From positions 12,485 to 76,484 of the forward strand of contig DBYY01000002.1 in assembly GCA_002311025.1 (NCBI GenBank): a stretch of 64,000 nt of DNA, given 5' to 3'. A model generated the notes under the pieces. That model ran no database searches, was not told the DNA's origin, and saw nothing but the letters and a program-made list of their open reading frames with translations. The stretch is from Candidatus Proelusimicrobium tauri. GTDB lineage: Bacteria; Elusimicrobiota; Elusimicrobia; Elusimicrobiales; Elusimicrobiaceae. Positions 18,001 to 25,274 of the stretch are shown here, piece by piece. Each line of letters opens with the position of its first letter. Within the stretch, counting starts at the first letter, position 1. The translations under genes were made by a program, and so were the position numbers.

Positions 18001-19149
18001 ATTAATCATAAATTGTTCTGATGTGTTACCTAGCAGCGTAGTATTTAAGATCTCCGTGGTTCCTTTTCTGTTGAAAATGACAGTATGCCCCATAGTATTA
18101 TTTACCGCGGTTATATTTGCTGTATTAATTTTGCTCGTATTATTATTTACTAAATAATATGTGGTATTGTTAACAAAAGTGGCTGTAATAGTACCAATCT
18201 GGGAAGGAGTTGAAGAAAAGGAAAGTTCGTTGTTGATAATAGCTCCTTCTGTAGCGGAAGCTTGGTTGGCAATAAAATTACCGCTAATATTTCCAAGATA
18301 AGCCCCATTGCGATTGGCGATGATAGCATTTCCTTGTATATTGTTACTAATAAAGTCCCCTTTAATAGAAGAAATAGTCCCTTGGTTATTGCTAATTATC
18401 CGTGACGAATTTTCACCCGTGTTACCTATAAAATCCCCGGTAATTGAGCCAATCTTTCCAAGATAATTGTTAATAATAGCTCCGCTTCCGACTTGGTTAC
18501 CAATAAAATTGGAATTAATTTCCCCAATTTGGTCATTATAACTGTTATTAATGATGCTGCCAGTGCTTGTTTCGTTGTTAATAAAATCTCCAGTAATCTT
18601 GCCTATTTCATAGTTAGTGCTACCTCCGGTAGAGTTATTTAACACCGAAATGGAACCTGTATTTCCAATAAAATCTGCCGCCACGGTGCCTATTTTACCG
18701 GTGTTTCGCAAGCGCGGATTTGTATCATTGAGAAATAGACCTGAAATCGTATCTCCCGAACGGTCAGCCGAGTTAACAATATTACTAAGAGCGGTGTCGT
18801 ATTTTACTGTAATCGGAGTAGAAGAAAAAGGAACATTGATTGCAACTGTATTTGTACCTAAATCGTAAGTATATGTCGTTTTAGTTAAATAAAGATCATA
18901 CGCTTTTGTGCCTACTATTTCACCGGTATCACCATTGACCTGCGTCAAGATAATTGAGTTTGCAGTAGGGGTAGTGGTTTCCACTAATGTATAAGCAGAC
19001 GATAGGAGAGTTGGAGTATCCCCCGGAGTAATCGTAGTGGCCACTAAAGGAATTGCCAACAACAAATAAAACAGAAAAATAATTATCTTTTTCAATGAAT
19101 AAATATTTTTAGTTTTTTGTTGAGTTTTAATTTTTCTTTTTATTTTCAT
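15043..19149 (-). CDS. Autotransporter with C-terminal OmpA peptidoglycan-binding domain (fusion)
   Basis: 1368 residues. A strongly basic N-terminus and hydrophobic segment (about 20-38) form the signal peptide. The passenger (~40-850) carries about 25 copies of a ~25-residue unit of the form GDFIGNT...LINNxxGxIGDI, a probable beta helix. A beta-barrel follows (about 930-1215), containing VRVWAEVYGRKAKL and closing with LKYAFGG. Then a linker with a CYDC motif leads into an OmpA_C domain (last ~110 residues: VEGHTDN, RAQNRRVDI). The C-terminus of an autotransporter barrel faces the periplasm, so the extra domain would tie the adhesin to peptidoglycan. It lies 42 bases after the AIDA-like gene with ribosome binding site AAAGGACA, as third gene of the operon. 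Confidence 0.88.
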   Translation of the reverse strand: MKIKRKIKTQQKTKNIYSLKKIIIFLFYLLLAIPLVATTITPGDTPTLLSSAYTLVETTTPTANSIILTQVNGDTGEIVGTKAYDLYLTKTTYTYDLGTNTVAINVPFSSTPITVKYDTALSNIVNSADRSGDTISGLFLNDTNPRLRNTGKIGTVAADFIGNTGSISVLNNSTGGSTNYEIGKITGDFINNETSTGSIINNSYNDQIGEINSNFIGNQVGSGAIINNYLGKIGSITGDFIGNTGENSSRIISNNQGTISSIKGDFISNNIQGNAIIANRNGAYLGNISGNFIANQASATEGAIINNELSFSSTPSQIGTITATFVNNTTYYLVNNNTSKINTANITAVNNTMGHTVIFNRKGTTEILNTTLLGNTSEQFMINNYSGTINTFSGLLAYNTVNTNILIHNTDGMIKVWSADLIGNTSKSNLINNNDGTLGDISGNIINNTSVNGIIFNNRIGVTGNITGDFIDNTSKQEILKNSDGGQLGNISGDFIGNTSTTSYLINNKTGTIGDITGDFTNNTAELDIIFNDSGTLGKLTGDFTGNTSSSGHLINNTNAVALGDIKGTFDNNTAEDLIHHVGTASLSIVGDFSNNTASNALLYNEKGTFAVSGDFSDNTAAYLLYNTQGASATFDNSTSSGTILNLYNGAEDDGGTIVNSELTLNNSTLNVNVQNGGVLNLNNSSVKGITHSESASISYAGITNITGVADFSAGTISNNTVNINNGTLTAGANTFNDGTVILNANSGSTINIQEHDVKVQEANFDNGSTLALKVNALSEYGQLEADTITVVDGANLHATLEHGIVNKGESADIQLLKATSSTDFNNFSDSFSNNIYLFEKKDKNGWYTITRFKDGADVAAENNGTRTNIEAAAAWIDGPPFSPASPLADGLNDLAQNDGVALLRELTALAPVDIPVMQEVASVQQDILLSTVSRHLRSDIDLHKEYVRVWAEVYGRKAKLSAQGKYYGFDDKHQGIIIGIDKLFENGSSLGLGFQRDNADVNTLQRNMNFETNTAFVYGEYALGDMYASGLLSYGSSNVDEKKQVMGTMYKDDYNAQFYGARALLGYEGNWFNPEMEVRYQYLAAKNYTDGIGQKVSKESMDILTLRSGLRKIWGSGLLRPEIYLGAGYDVLTDRNDAIVSIDNGTSYRVYGQRLGRFSAEANLGLGIHFPNHLTISINYLGELRKHYYNHTGMLGLKYAFGGNKTKEQSNQNQIEAPEKDCYDCEKTTSEEEHITAVDIAEQESTIKEEKVISQTSIPEVANFAFDSKKPRLNINKINALKEDIQANPDAVILVEGHTDNIGPEEYNKKLSLERANAVAKELAKYNYPNEIRTQGAGYSMPIASNDTKEGRAQNRRVDIVLVKDEQ
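15062..15236 (-). repeat. 175-base exact repeat, copy 1 (OmpA domain)
   Basis: This stretch is identical to 19232-19406 over 175 bases. It encodes the second half of the OmpA domain in both fused autotransporters. Sequence on either side of it is clearly diverged, which suggests recent gene conversion rather than simple duplication. Confidence 0.9.
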
Positions 19150-19191
19150 TATTTTGTCCTTTTAATTTAGTTAATTATTTATCTTCATAAG

Positions 19192-22100
19192 TTAGTCGTT
19201 GTTATTATCATCTTTAACATCATCTTTTACCAAAACAATATCCACACGGCGGTTTTGCGCGCGACCTTCTTTTGTATCATTAGAAGCAATAGGCATAGAA
19301 TACCCTGCCCCTTGGGTGCGGATTTCGTTGGGATAGTTGTATTTAGCAAGTTCCTTTGCAACGGCATTGGCTCTTTCTAAAGACAATTTTTTATTATATT
19401 CTTCCGACCCTATATTATCGGTATGACCTTCTACCAAAATAATTGCATCCGGGTTGGATTGAATATCTTCCATCAAGGCATCCATTTTGCTCTTATCCAA
19501 GGAAATTTCTTTGCTGGCAAAAGCAAAGTTTGCCATTTCTGGAGTGTTGGATAAGATGATTAGATTTTCCTCTTGAACGGGAGATTCCTGTTTAGCAATA
19601 TCTACGGTCGTAATATATTCTTCTTCCTTCACCGTATCCTTTTGGATTTGATTAGATTGTTTCTTTGTTTTGTTCCCGCCAAATGCATATCGGATACCAG
19701 CGTGTACACCCCAGCCTTTCACTTTATTGCTGGCCTCATAACTTCCTATGCCATACCAGTAGAGGTTGTCTGTCAATTGCATATTTAGCCCGGCATTAAC
19801 CTCTGCCGTGCCGCCTTTTAAGTTGCTATCAGCACTTTCACCATCATACGAAATAGTATTTTTCCCGTTAAATTCATATCTGTATGCCAACTCTAACAAC
19901 GGCTCTATTAGTAGTCCGTTACTGCGAACAACATTGTATGATAACAAGACTGCTGCTTTGGCATTAATATAGTTCGTAGAATCATAGTTTATTTTAGCAG
20001 TAGTATTTGATACAGATGCTTCATCAGCTGATGCATTCATATATCCCACTTCTACTTTTGGCTCTATACGGATAAAGCGGTTTCGTGATAGTTCTCGGTT
20101 TATGCTTTTTCCGCCTTCTATACTGGTTGTAAACACATTTCGGCTTGGCTTATATGCCAGTTCTGTTCCAAGACTAGAGTAGTTTTTCATATCAAGTTTA
20201 GTCCAAAAATTACGTGCTGCTAAGTCCACAAACCATCCGTTCTCATTTGTCAATGTTGCATAGACGCCTACACTTGGGGATTCCCCCTCCCCTTTGTTAT
20301 AATTCCCATTGTAGTTCTTGGTCTTGATACTGTTGGCTTTTACAAAACCAACTAATACACCGGCATATAACTTTGTAGGTTCTTCAGCTCTGAACAGCCA
20401 GTCGTATCCGGCTTCAACACCAAATAAACTCATGTCCGTCTTGATAAAATCGTTAACGCTCATGTCTTTATAGTAGCTACGCACCCATACCCCTTGTTTT
20501 GCATCAGTGTTGTTCATAGCGCGTAAATCGCCTAAACGCTTTTGTAGGGAGTTCATACCCATTTGCGCTATTACTACGTTCATAACAGGGATGTTGAGCA
20601 TGGTTTTAAATAAATCTGTTTTAAGTCCAGTTGAACGTAAGTAATAATCCGGATCGGATTCGTTTTGAAATAACTTATATATGTTGCTGCCTTCATCCCA
20701 TTGGCCGCCTACTAAATCAAAAGTCCCATTGACTGTGGCACTGCTGTCAAAATCTACTAGTTTAATGCCGTCGCCGGTTGTTTCGTTAGTTCGTGCGGCA
20801 ACATTGTTCAACTTTAATTTTGCATCACCTGTATAATTGCCCGTAATGTGTAATTGGTCGGCCGTTTGGTTTTCCAGGTCAACGCCCATATCAAAAACAG
20901 TATTATTGGCGGTTAAATTCTCTATTTCTACCATAGTCCTACTGCCTAAATATCTCGTATCAATAGTTAGATTTGCATCGGTAAGCGAAATATTTCCTTG
21001 CCAAACATTTCTACCATACACCGTAATAGATCCGCCACTAGCAGTTAATCCGTTAATGTTGGCGTTGCTATAAAGCTTAAGCTCGCCTTCATTATAAATC
21101 GTTGTATCATTGGCTGAACCGTAGACGAATTGAGTCCCGCCGAAAATAGAGGTATTACTAGCAAGACAGTTATTATAAACATATTGAGTTCCACCGCTGT
21201 TTATGGTCGTATCAATAGCCGAACCGCCGGAACCAATTTCCTGCTTCCCTCCGCTATTAATGATTGTAGAGATAGCCTTGGCAGAGCTGCCGTAGATGTA
21301 TTGATACCCAGAGCCATTAACGATTGTCTCATTAGCCGTGCCATAGGCGTGAAGCAATTGCCCCCCTCCGCTATTAATGGTTGTAGAATTAGCCGTTCCG
21401 CCGGAGTAAATTAGTTGTTCCCCAAAACTATTAATGATTGTAGAGATAGCCGTGCCGCCGTTGGAAATGTATTGAGTCCCCAAACGATTAATGATTGTAG
21501 AGATAGCCGAACCACCGCTGGAAATTTTTTGATGCCCATAGCTATTAATGTTTGTTTCTTTAGCCAAACCGTTGTCGAAGATGTTTTGATGTCCTCGGCT
21601 GATAGTTGTACTGATAGCTACACCGCCGGAATAGATTTTCTGCTCGCCACCGTTTATGGTCGTTATATTAGCGCTACCGCCGTAGTTGATGATTTGATAC
21701 CCGCCGCTATTTATAGTGGTATCGTTAACTTTACCACCATAAGATATTATCTGCGATCCTGCAGATAATACGATCGTGTCACTAGCACTACCAACTGAGT
21801 TAACGATTTGTGATCCATGGGCAGAGATAACCGTGCTATTAGCAAGCCCCCATGCATCAACTTGTTGGTGTCCTCCAGAAAGGATATTTGTATGATATGC
21901 TATACCTTCGACAATTTGTGATCCCCCGGATATAAATGTACTTTCAGCAGTAGCATTATAGTCAATATATTGACTTCCAGCACTTATGTGCACACCACGA
22001 GCACTACCCCCTTCTTTAATGGTTTGACGTCCTCCGCTTATATGGGCACCATAATCCTTACCACCGCCATAAATATATTGAGAACCACCGGAGTTTATAG

Positions 22101-22440
22101 AAGTGTCAGATGTTACCCCATATACTGCAATCATATCTCCGGAATTGGCAACCAGCCCCGTAGATGTTTGACCTGCCAAAACAGTTGTACTAGTTGTACT
22201 TGCAGCATAAACCGGCAGTGCCATATTATTGGCTAACATCGCACCCATTGTTGCCGTGTAAATAGCTTGCCGCCCTCCATTATAAATACGCGATACCAAG
22301 CGTTCGCCAAAGCCACGGCTGGATACAAAACACGGGCTGATTACCGCTGCACTGCAGCTGGAACAATACCGTTGTTCCAAGTCCTGTATAATGGCACTGG
22401 AATAAATATTTTCATTCTGTTTATGTTGGCGGTTTGACAT
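19192..22440 (-). CDS. AIDA-type self-associating autotransporter adhesin with C-terminal OmpA domain
   Basis: 1082 residues. A long N-terminal region precedes a signal-like hydrophobic stretch around residues 55-80 (ending LPVYA), and contains several cysteines (YCSSC). Residues ~85-450 are some 18 copies of the ~19-residue AIDA/strand-loop-strand repeat, pattern TxINSGGxQxIYxGGxA, the known substrate of heptosylation. An AIDA-like pertactin linker and beta-barrel follow (to about 950, ending IRYAFGG), then a linker and an OmpA_C domain with VEGHTDN and RAQNRRVDI. It begins 10 bases after the heptosyltransferase gene with a TAGGAGA ribosome binding site. Likely a glycosylated adhesin or aggregation factor, anchored to peptidoglycan through the extra domain. 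Confidence 0.9.
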   Translation of the reverse strand: MSNRQHKQNENIYSSAIIQDLEQRYCSSCSAAVISPCFVSSRGFGERLVSRIYNGGRQAIYTATMGAMLANNMALPVYAASTTSTTVLAGQTSTGLVANSGDMIAVYGVTSDTSINSGGSQYIYGGGKDYGAHISGGRQTIKEGGSARGVHISAGSQYIDYNATAESTFISGGSQIVEGIAYHTNILSGGHQQVDAWGLANSTVISAHGSQIVNSVGSASDTIVLSAGSQIISYGGKVNDTTINSGGYQIINYGGSANITTINGGEQKIYSGGVAISTTISRGHQNIFDNGLAKETNINSYGHQKISSGGSAISTIINRLGTQYISNGGTAISTIINSFGEQLIYSGGTANSTTINSGGGQLLHAYGTANETIVNGSGYQYIYGSSAKAISTIINSGGKQEIGSGGSAIDTTINSGGTQYVYNNCLASNTSIFGGTQFVYGSANDTTIYNEGELKLYSNANINGLTASGGSITVYGRNVWQGNISLTDANLTIDTRYLGSRTMVEIENLTANNTVFDMGVDLENQTADQLHITGNYTGDAKLKLNNVAARTNETTGDGIKLVDFDSSATVNGTFDLVGGQWDEGSNIYKLFQNESDPDYYLRSTGLKTDLFKTMLNIPVMNVVIAQMGMNSLQKRLGDLRAMNNTDAKQGVWVRSYYKDMSVNDFIKTDMSLFGVEAGYDWLFRAEEPTKLYAGVLVGFVKANSIKTKNYNGNYNKGEGESPSVGVYATLTNENGWFVDLAARNFWTKLDMKNYSSLGTELAYKPSRNVFTTSIEGGKSINRELSRNRFIRIEPKVEVGYMNASADEASVSNTTAKINYDSTNYINAKAAVLLSYNVVRSNGLLIEPLLELAYRYEFNGKNTISYDGESADSNLKGGTAEVNAGLNMQLTDNLYWYGIGSYEASNKVKGWGVHAGIRYAFGGNKTKKQSNQIQKDTVKEEEYITTVDIAKQESPVQEENLIILSNTPEMANFAFASKEISLDKSKMDALMEDIQSNPDAIILVEGHTDNIGSEEYNKKLSLERANAVAKELAKYNYPNEIRTQGAGYSMPIASNDTKEGRAQNRRVDIVLVKDDVKDDNNND
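19232..19406 (-). repeat. 175-base exact repeat, copy 2 (OmpA domain)
   Basis: Partner of 15062-15236. Offset is exactly 4170 bases and no difference is seen across the 175 bases. Confidence 0.9.
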
Positions 22441-22450
22441 TTTATATCTC

Positions 22451-23800
22451 CTATTTATTTGATGGTTTTTTATCGTCTTTTGGCGCAGTTAATTGGCAAT
22501 CCTGCATCAATTGTTTAATGTGTCCAATGACTTGTTTGCCCGTTATCAGGCGGGTGCACTCATATTGGCGGTCGTTATCTTTAAATTTGGGACACCAAAA
22601 ATAGTCATAGTGATCAAAATTAAAATTTACATCATCCCAACAACCATTACAACCGTGGGAATTAAAAACACGATACGGAGTGTAAAACTCACAAGTCGGC
22701 AGCGTAAAACCGCTTATAAGAATTATTGGTATATTGGTGCACCACGCTAGCCATGTCAAGCCCGAAGAAAGTCCTATAAAAAAGTCCGCGTGTTCTAATA
22801 ATTCAATGCGTTCCTGCAAAGGCTTTTCTCCTGTAAAATCTTCCGCGTCGTGTGGCATTCTGTTCCAAGTATATTTGAAACCCGTTACAGGTTCTTTATC
22901 TATACAAATTACACGATAGCCTAAATCTTTTAAATACGCTACAACTTGTTCCCAACCATAACCGTTATTCCAAAACTTGGCTTGCGAACTGGATTTTGTG
23001 GCGATACATACATATCTCTCTTTAATCTTGCGTTTTCTGCCTAACTTGACTTTTGGTGCTTCCTCGCGCGTGTCCACTCCTAAAATATATCCTGCGGTGC
23101 GGTGTAATCCTACTTTTCTAAAATCGATCGGTTGGTGAGTATCATTCCCTTTGAAAAATAATCCCAACATATAACTGGCATAAGGTTTTTCAAAGCGTGT
23201 TTTTCCGGGCAAGTGAGTGAAAAATAAATTGGGATATTGTGCTTCAAAAATCTCAGCCATATTTTTTGCCATGGTAATTTCAGCCGCGCATTTATGCTTT
23301 TTTTGAAATCTATCTGCGTATGTCATCCAACCGATAATGTCACCAAGCGTGCCCACCGGGAATTTGATTTGCACTTCTTTGCCTGTAAGATTTAAGGTGT
23401 GATTTAAGATAGGTTCCTTCTCGCCGCGCACCCAAACTCGGATACGGAACGGAATATAGTATTTTTTCGTGCTTAATACCCATCCTTCGTCGGCATCACA
23501 TGCAAAAATGATATTATCTGTTTCATCATCTTCAATTTGAACATGCCATTTGCCTTTTGGTAGAAGCACACGCGCACCGTCATTAAAATCGTATCTAATG
23601 CCCATCGGACCTTCCTGCGTGGGAATAGCAGGAGCATTTACCACAAACGGATTTTGAGGTTTTGGCTGTTGTTGTGTATTTACAGAGGCGGTTACATCTT
23701 GCGGGGCTTGCGTGGAGGAATTGGCTGTCGCTACCCCCTGAGAATGGGTTGAATTGTGGGCAGAGTCAGTATTTGCACTTTGAGTCTGTTTTTCAGACAT
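22451..23800 (-). CDS. Autotransporter strand-loop-strand O-heptosyltransferase (TibC/Aah, BAHT family)
   Basis: 449 residues. The first ~65 residues are a Ser/Thr/Gln-rich, probably disordered tail. The remainder matches the bacterial autotransporter heptosyltransferase family: a beta-rich N-terminal domain followed by a GT-B core with YVCIATKSSSQAKFWNN, the donor site region FFIGLSSGLTWLAW, and the family's cysteine-rich metal site CNGC, WCP and YEC at about residues 383-416, which in TibC binds iron. Such enzymes transfer heptose to serines of AIDA repeats in the cytosol. The AIDA-type gene starts 10 bases downstream, which fits that substrate exactly. The ribosome binding site is weak (AAGAAG). 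Just 22 bases upstream lies the T run of a leader terminator. Confidence 0.9.
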   Translation of the reverse strand: MSEKQTQSANTDSAHNSTHSQGVATANSSTQAPQDVTASVNTQQQPKPQNPFVVNAPAIPTQEGPMGIRYDFNDGARVLLPKGKWHVQIEDDETDNIIFACDADEGWVLSTKKYYIPFRIRVWVRGEKEPILNHTLNLTGKEVQIKFPVGTLGDIIGWMTYADRFQKKHKCAAEITMAKNMAEIFEAQYPNLFFTHLPGKTRFEKPYASYMLGLFFKGNDTHQPIDFRKVGLHRTAGYILGVDTREEAPKVKLGRKRKIKERYVCIATKSSSQAKFWNNGYGWEQVVAYLKDLGYRVICIDKEPVTGFKYTWNRMPHDAEDFTGEKPLQERIELLEHADFFIGLSSGLTWLAWCTNIPIILISGFTLPTCEFYTPYRVFNSHGCNGCWDDVNFNFDHYDYFWCPKFKDNDRQYECTRLITGKQVIGHIKQLMQDCQLTAPKDDKKPSNK

Positions 23801-23814
23801 ATATTCTTCTTTGA

Positions 23815-24050
23815 TGTTGACAAAAAAAGCGGCGATTTTATCAAGAGTTGTTCTTATGGCCTCTTAAAAAAATCGCCGCTGCCCAAATCTCCAATTAGGA
23901 GAAATGGGCAAAACTTAAGCGATTATTTGCTGGCTGAGAACATGCTTGAGAAAACGAATAATGTTTTTCCTCGCTCGACATGGGCTTTCCCCATGTTTCA
24001 ACAAATAAATTTTATTACTTAATTTTTCAACTTAACCGCTAAATCTTTTA
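23815..24050 (-). ncRNA. Structured leader RNA, copy A (gene-proximal)
   Basis: One of two tandem, similar ~240-base units between the operon promoter and the heptosyltransferase gene. Read on the minus strand, TTATTTGTTG (about 24013-24004... ) can pair with CAGCAAATAA (about 23934-23925) as a closing helix around two hairpins, one being ACATGGG/CCCATGT. Then come GCCCA-x3-CTCC/GGAG-x3-TGGGC and a terminator with T run. Base changes between copies keep the helices (GAGC with GTTC here, GCTC in copy B; AGCGGCG/CGCCGCT here, AACGGCG/CGCCGTT in copy B). I recognise no known riboswitch class. Confidence 0.7.
23822..23880 (-). terminator. Terminator closing leader RNA copy A
   Basis: AGCGGCGATTTT (23828-23839) is the complement of 23869-23880. 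An inner AAGAG/CTCTT pairing lies in the loop. Seven T residues follow on the minus strand (23828-23822). The heptosyltransferase ATG is only 22 bases further, so readthrough here would control the operon. Confidence 0.85.
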
Positions 24051-24297
24051 TGTTGACAAAAAAACGGCGATTTTATCAAGAGCTGTTCTCAGTGACTCTC
24101 CAAAAATCGCCGTTTCCCAAATCTCCAATTAGGAGAAATGGGCAAAACTTAAACGATTATTTGCTGGCTGAGAGCATGCACGGATAAATGAATAAGATTT
24201 TTCCTCGCTCGACATGGGCTTTCCCCATGTTTCAACAAATAAGCTTTACAAAAGGTGTATACTAATTAATTTTTTGACTTAACTGCTAAATCTTTTT
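24051..24297 (-). ncRNA. Structured leader RNA, copy B (promoter-proximal)
   Basis: Second tandem unit, about 80% identical by eye to copy A, with the same order of elements: a GATTTAGC-GTTAAG start, closing helix TTATTTGTTG/CAGCAAATAA, the CATGGGGAAAGCCCATG hairpin, the CTCC/GGAG hairpin and a terminator. Two consistent or compensatory changes relative to copy A support RNA folding over mere sequence duplication. Confidence 0.7.
24058..24114 (-). terminator. Terminator closing leader RNA copy B
   Basis: AACGGCGATTTT (24063-24074) is complementary to 24103-24114; a T run (24064-24058, minus strand) follows. The second base pair is A-T where copy A has G-C, a compensatory change. Confidence 0.83.
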
Positions 24298-24312
24298 AAT
24301 AAATACAGTTTT

Positions 24313-24341
24313 ATTTTAACATATCTATTCCAAAAAGTCTA
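24313..24341 (-). promoter_or_regulatory. Probable promoter of the leader RNA/autotransporter operon
   Basis: On the minus strand, TAGACT (24336-24341) and TAAAAT (24313-24318) are 17 bases apart, and the -10 box has an upstream TGT extension. Transcription would start near 24306, giving a leader of about 500 bases. From 24342 to 24560 nothing else is seen: the stretch is AT-rich with no gene. Confidence 0.5.
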
Positions 24342-24560
24342 CTACAATTTTATATATAGGAAAAAACTTACTTAATGAATTAAAATTTTAGTATTACTAG
24401 TTGTTTTAGTTAAGTTATTAGATAGGCGTTGGATATTGCAAAATTGGCAGTTAGAGAAAAAGGACTAAAATAGTGTTTATTTCAACCTATCAAAAAGTAT
24501 TCTATGACCTTGATAAATAGAATATACTAAAAAATTACGACGAAAAAAATAGATAAAAAA

Positions 24561-24592
24561 GTAAAAAAGGCATCTTTTGAAAGATGCCTTTT
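24561..24592 (-). terminator. Terminator after tRNA-Val
   Basis: AAGGCATCTTT and its complement AAAGATGCCTT form the stem on the minus strand, followed by TTTTTTAC-type T-rich sequence toward 24561. It begins 5 bases after the tRNA 3' end. Confidence 0.85.
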
Positions 24593-24596
24593 AAAA

Positions 24597-24673
24597 TGGT
24601 GGGCCGAAAAGGACTCGAACCTTCAACCTTCCGCGTGTAAGGCGGACGCTCTAACCAGTTGAGCTATCAGCCC
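24597..24673 (-). tRNA. tRNA-Val (anticodon TAC), CCA encoded
   Basis: A 77-base cloverleaf. Acceptor GGGCTGA pairs with TCGGCCC. The D arm is GCTC-AACTGGTTA-GAGC. The anticodon arm TCCGC-CTTACAC-GCGGA gives anticodon TAC, reading GUA/GUG valine codons. The T arm contains GGTTCGAGTCC. The 3' ACCA is encoded, unlike the tRNA-Leu gene at 62 kb. Confidence 0.95.
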
Positions 24674-24740
24674 CTAAATCTTAGGATAATACTATTCTAC
24701 CAAATTTAAAAAATTTTGCCAAATACCTTTTAATAATTTT

Positions 24741-25178
24741 TTAAGAAAGTTCTTCTAAAAGTTTTAATGCGGTATTGGCAGCTTGTTTTATAATTTGGGC
24801 GCGCGTTCCTTTAAAAATAAATTTTTTTGCCGTCAATTTTTTGGGCGTTTTTACCCCTATCCAAACAAGTCCGACAGGTTTTTTAAGAGTTCCACCGGAA
24901 GGGCCTGCTATGCCGGAAGTGGAAACAGCATAATCTGACTTAAAAACTTTGCTTGCTCCCAAAGCCATCGCCAAGACAACTTCTTTACTTACTGCTCCGT
25001 GTTTTTTAAGCAAGGCTGCGTCAACACCTAAAACATTCTCTTTTGCCTCATTTGAATAAGAAACAACTCCCCCCTTAAAATAGGCGGAAGCACCGCTTTT
25101 TGAAACGATTTTCCTTGCTATTTCCCCGCCGGTACAACTTTCGGCCGTAGCAAGACTTGTTAGTTTGTTTATTTCCAT
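24741..25178 (-). CDS. pncC: CinA C-terminal domain protein (nicotinamide-nucleotide amidohydrolase PncC)
   Basis: 145 residues, a stand-alone CinA C-terminal domain, the usual size of PncC. Conserved segments: LATAESCTGG near residue 9, VVSYSNEAKENVLGV, GAVSKEVVLAMA and STSGIAGPSGGTLKKPVG. It deamidates nicotinamide mononucleotide to nicotinate mononucleotide in NAD recycling. There is no Shine-Dalgarno sequence; TGC-TACAAT lies 10 bases before the ATG (25189-25194), giving an almost leaderless mRNA. It is divergent from the OmpA gene that follows. Confidence 0.9.
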   Translation of the reverse strand: MEINKLTSLATAESCTGGEIARKIVSKSGASAYFKGGVVSYSNEAKENVLGVDAALLKKHGAVSKEVVLAMALGASKVFKSDYAVSTSGIAGPSGGTLKKPVGLVWIGVKTPKKLTAKKFIFKGTRAQIIKQAANTALKLLEELS

Positions 25179-25274
25179 CTTAATTTTTATTGTAGCAAAA
25201 TATCTTGTGCAATTTATATATTTTTTTTGCTACAATGTTTATATAGAATTATCTATTTAATAAAAGGAGTGAGT

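Noticed and set aside
21100..22200. Regularly spaced ~57-base repeats that could look like a CRISPR array
   Set aside because: They are in-frame AIDA repeats inside an adhesin gene; units are degenerate and without unique spacers, and no cas genes are near.
23925..23945. CTGAGA element suggesting a TPP riboswitch in the tandem leader
   Set aside because: The rest of the thi-box consensus is missing, and on the strand that carries the terminators the motif is reversed. The downstream genes are not thiamine genes.
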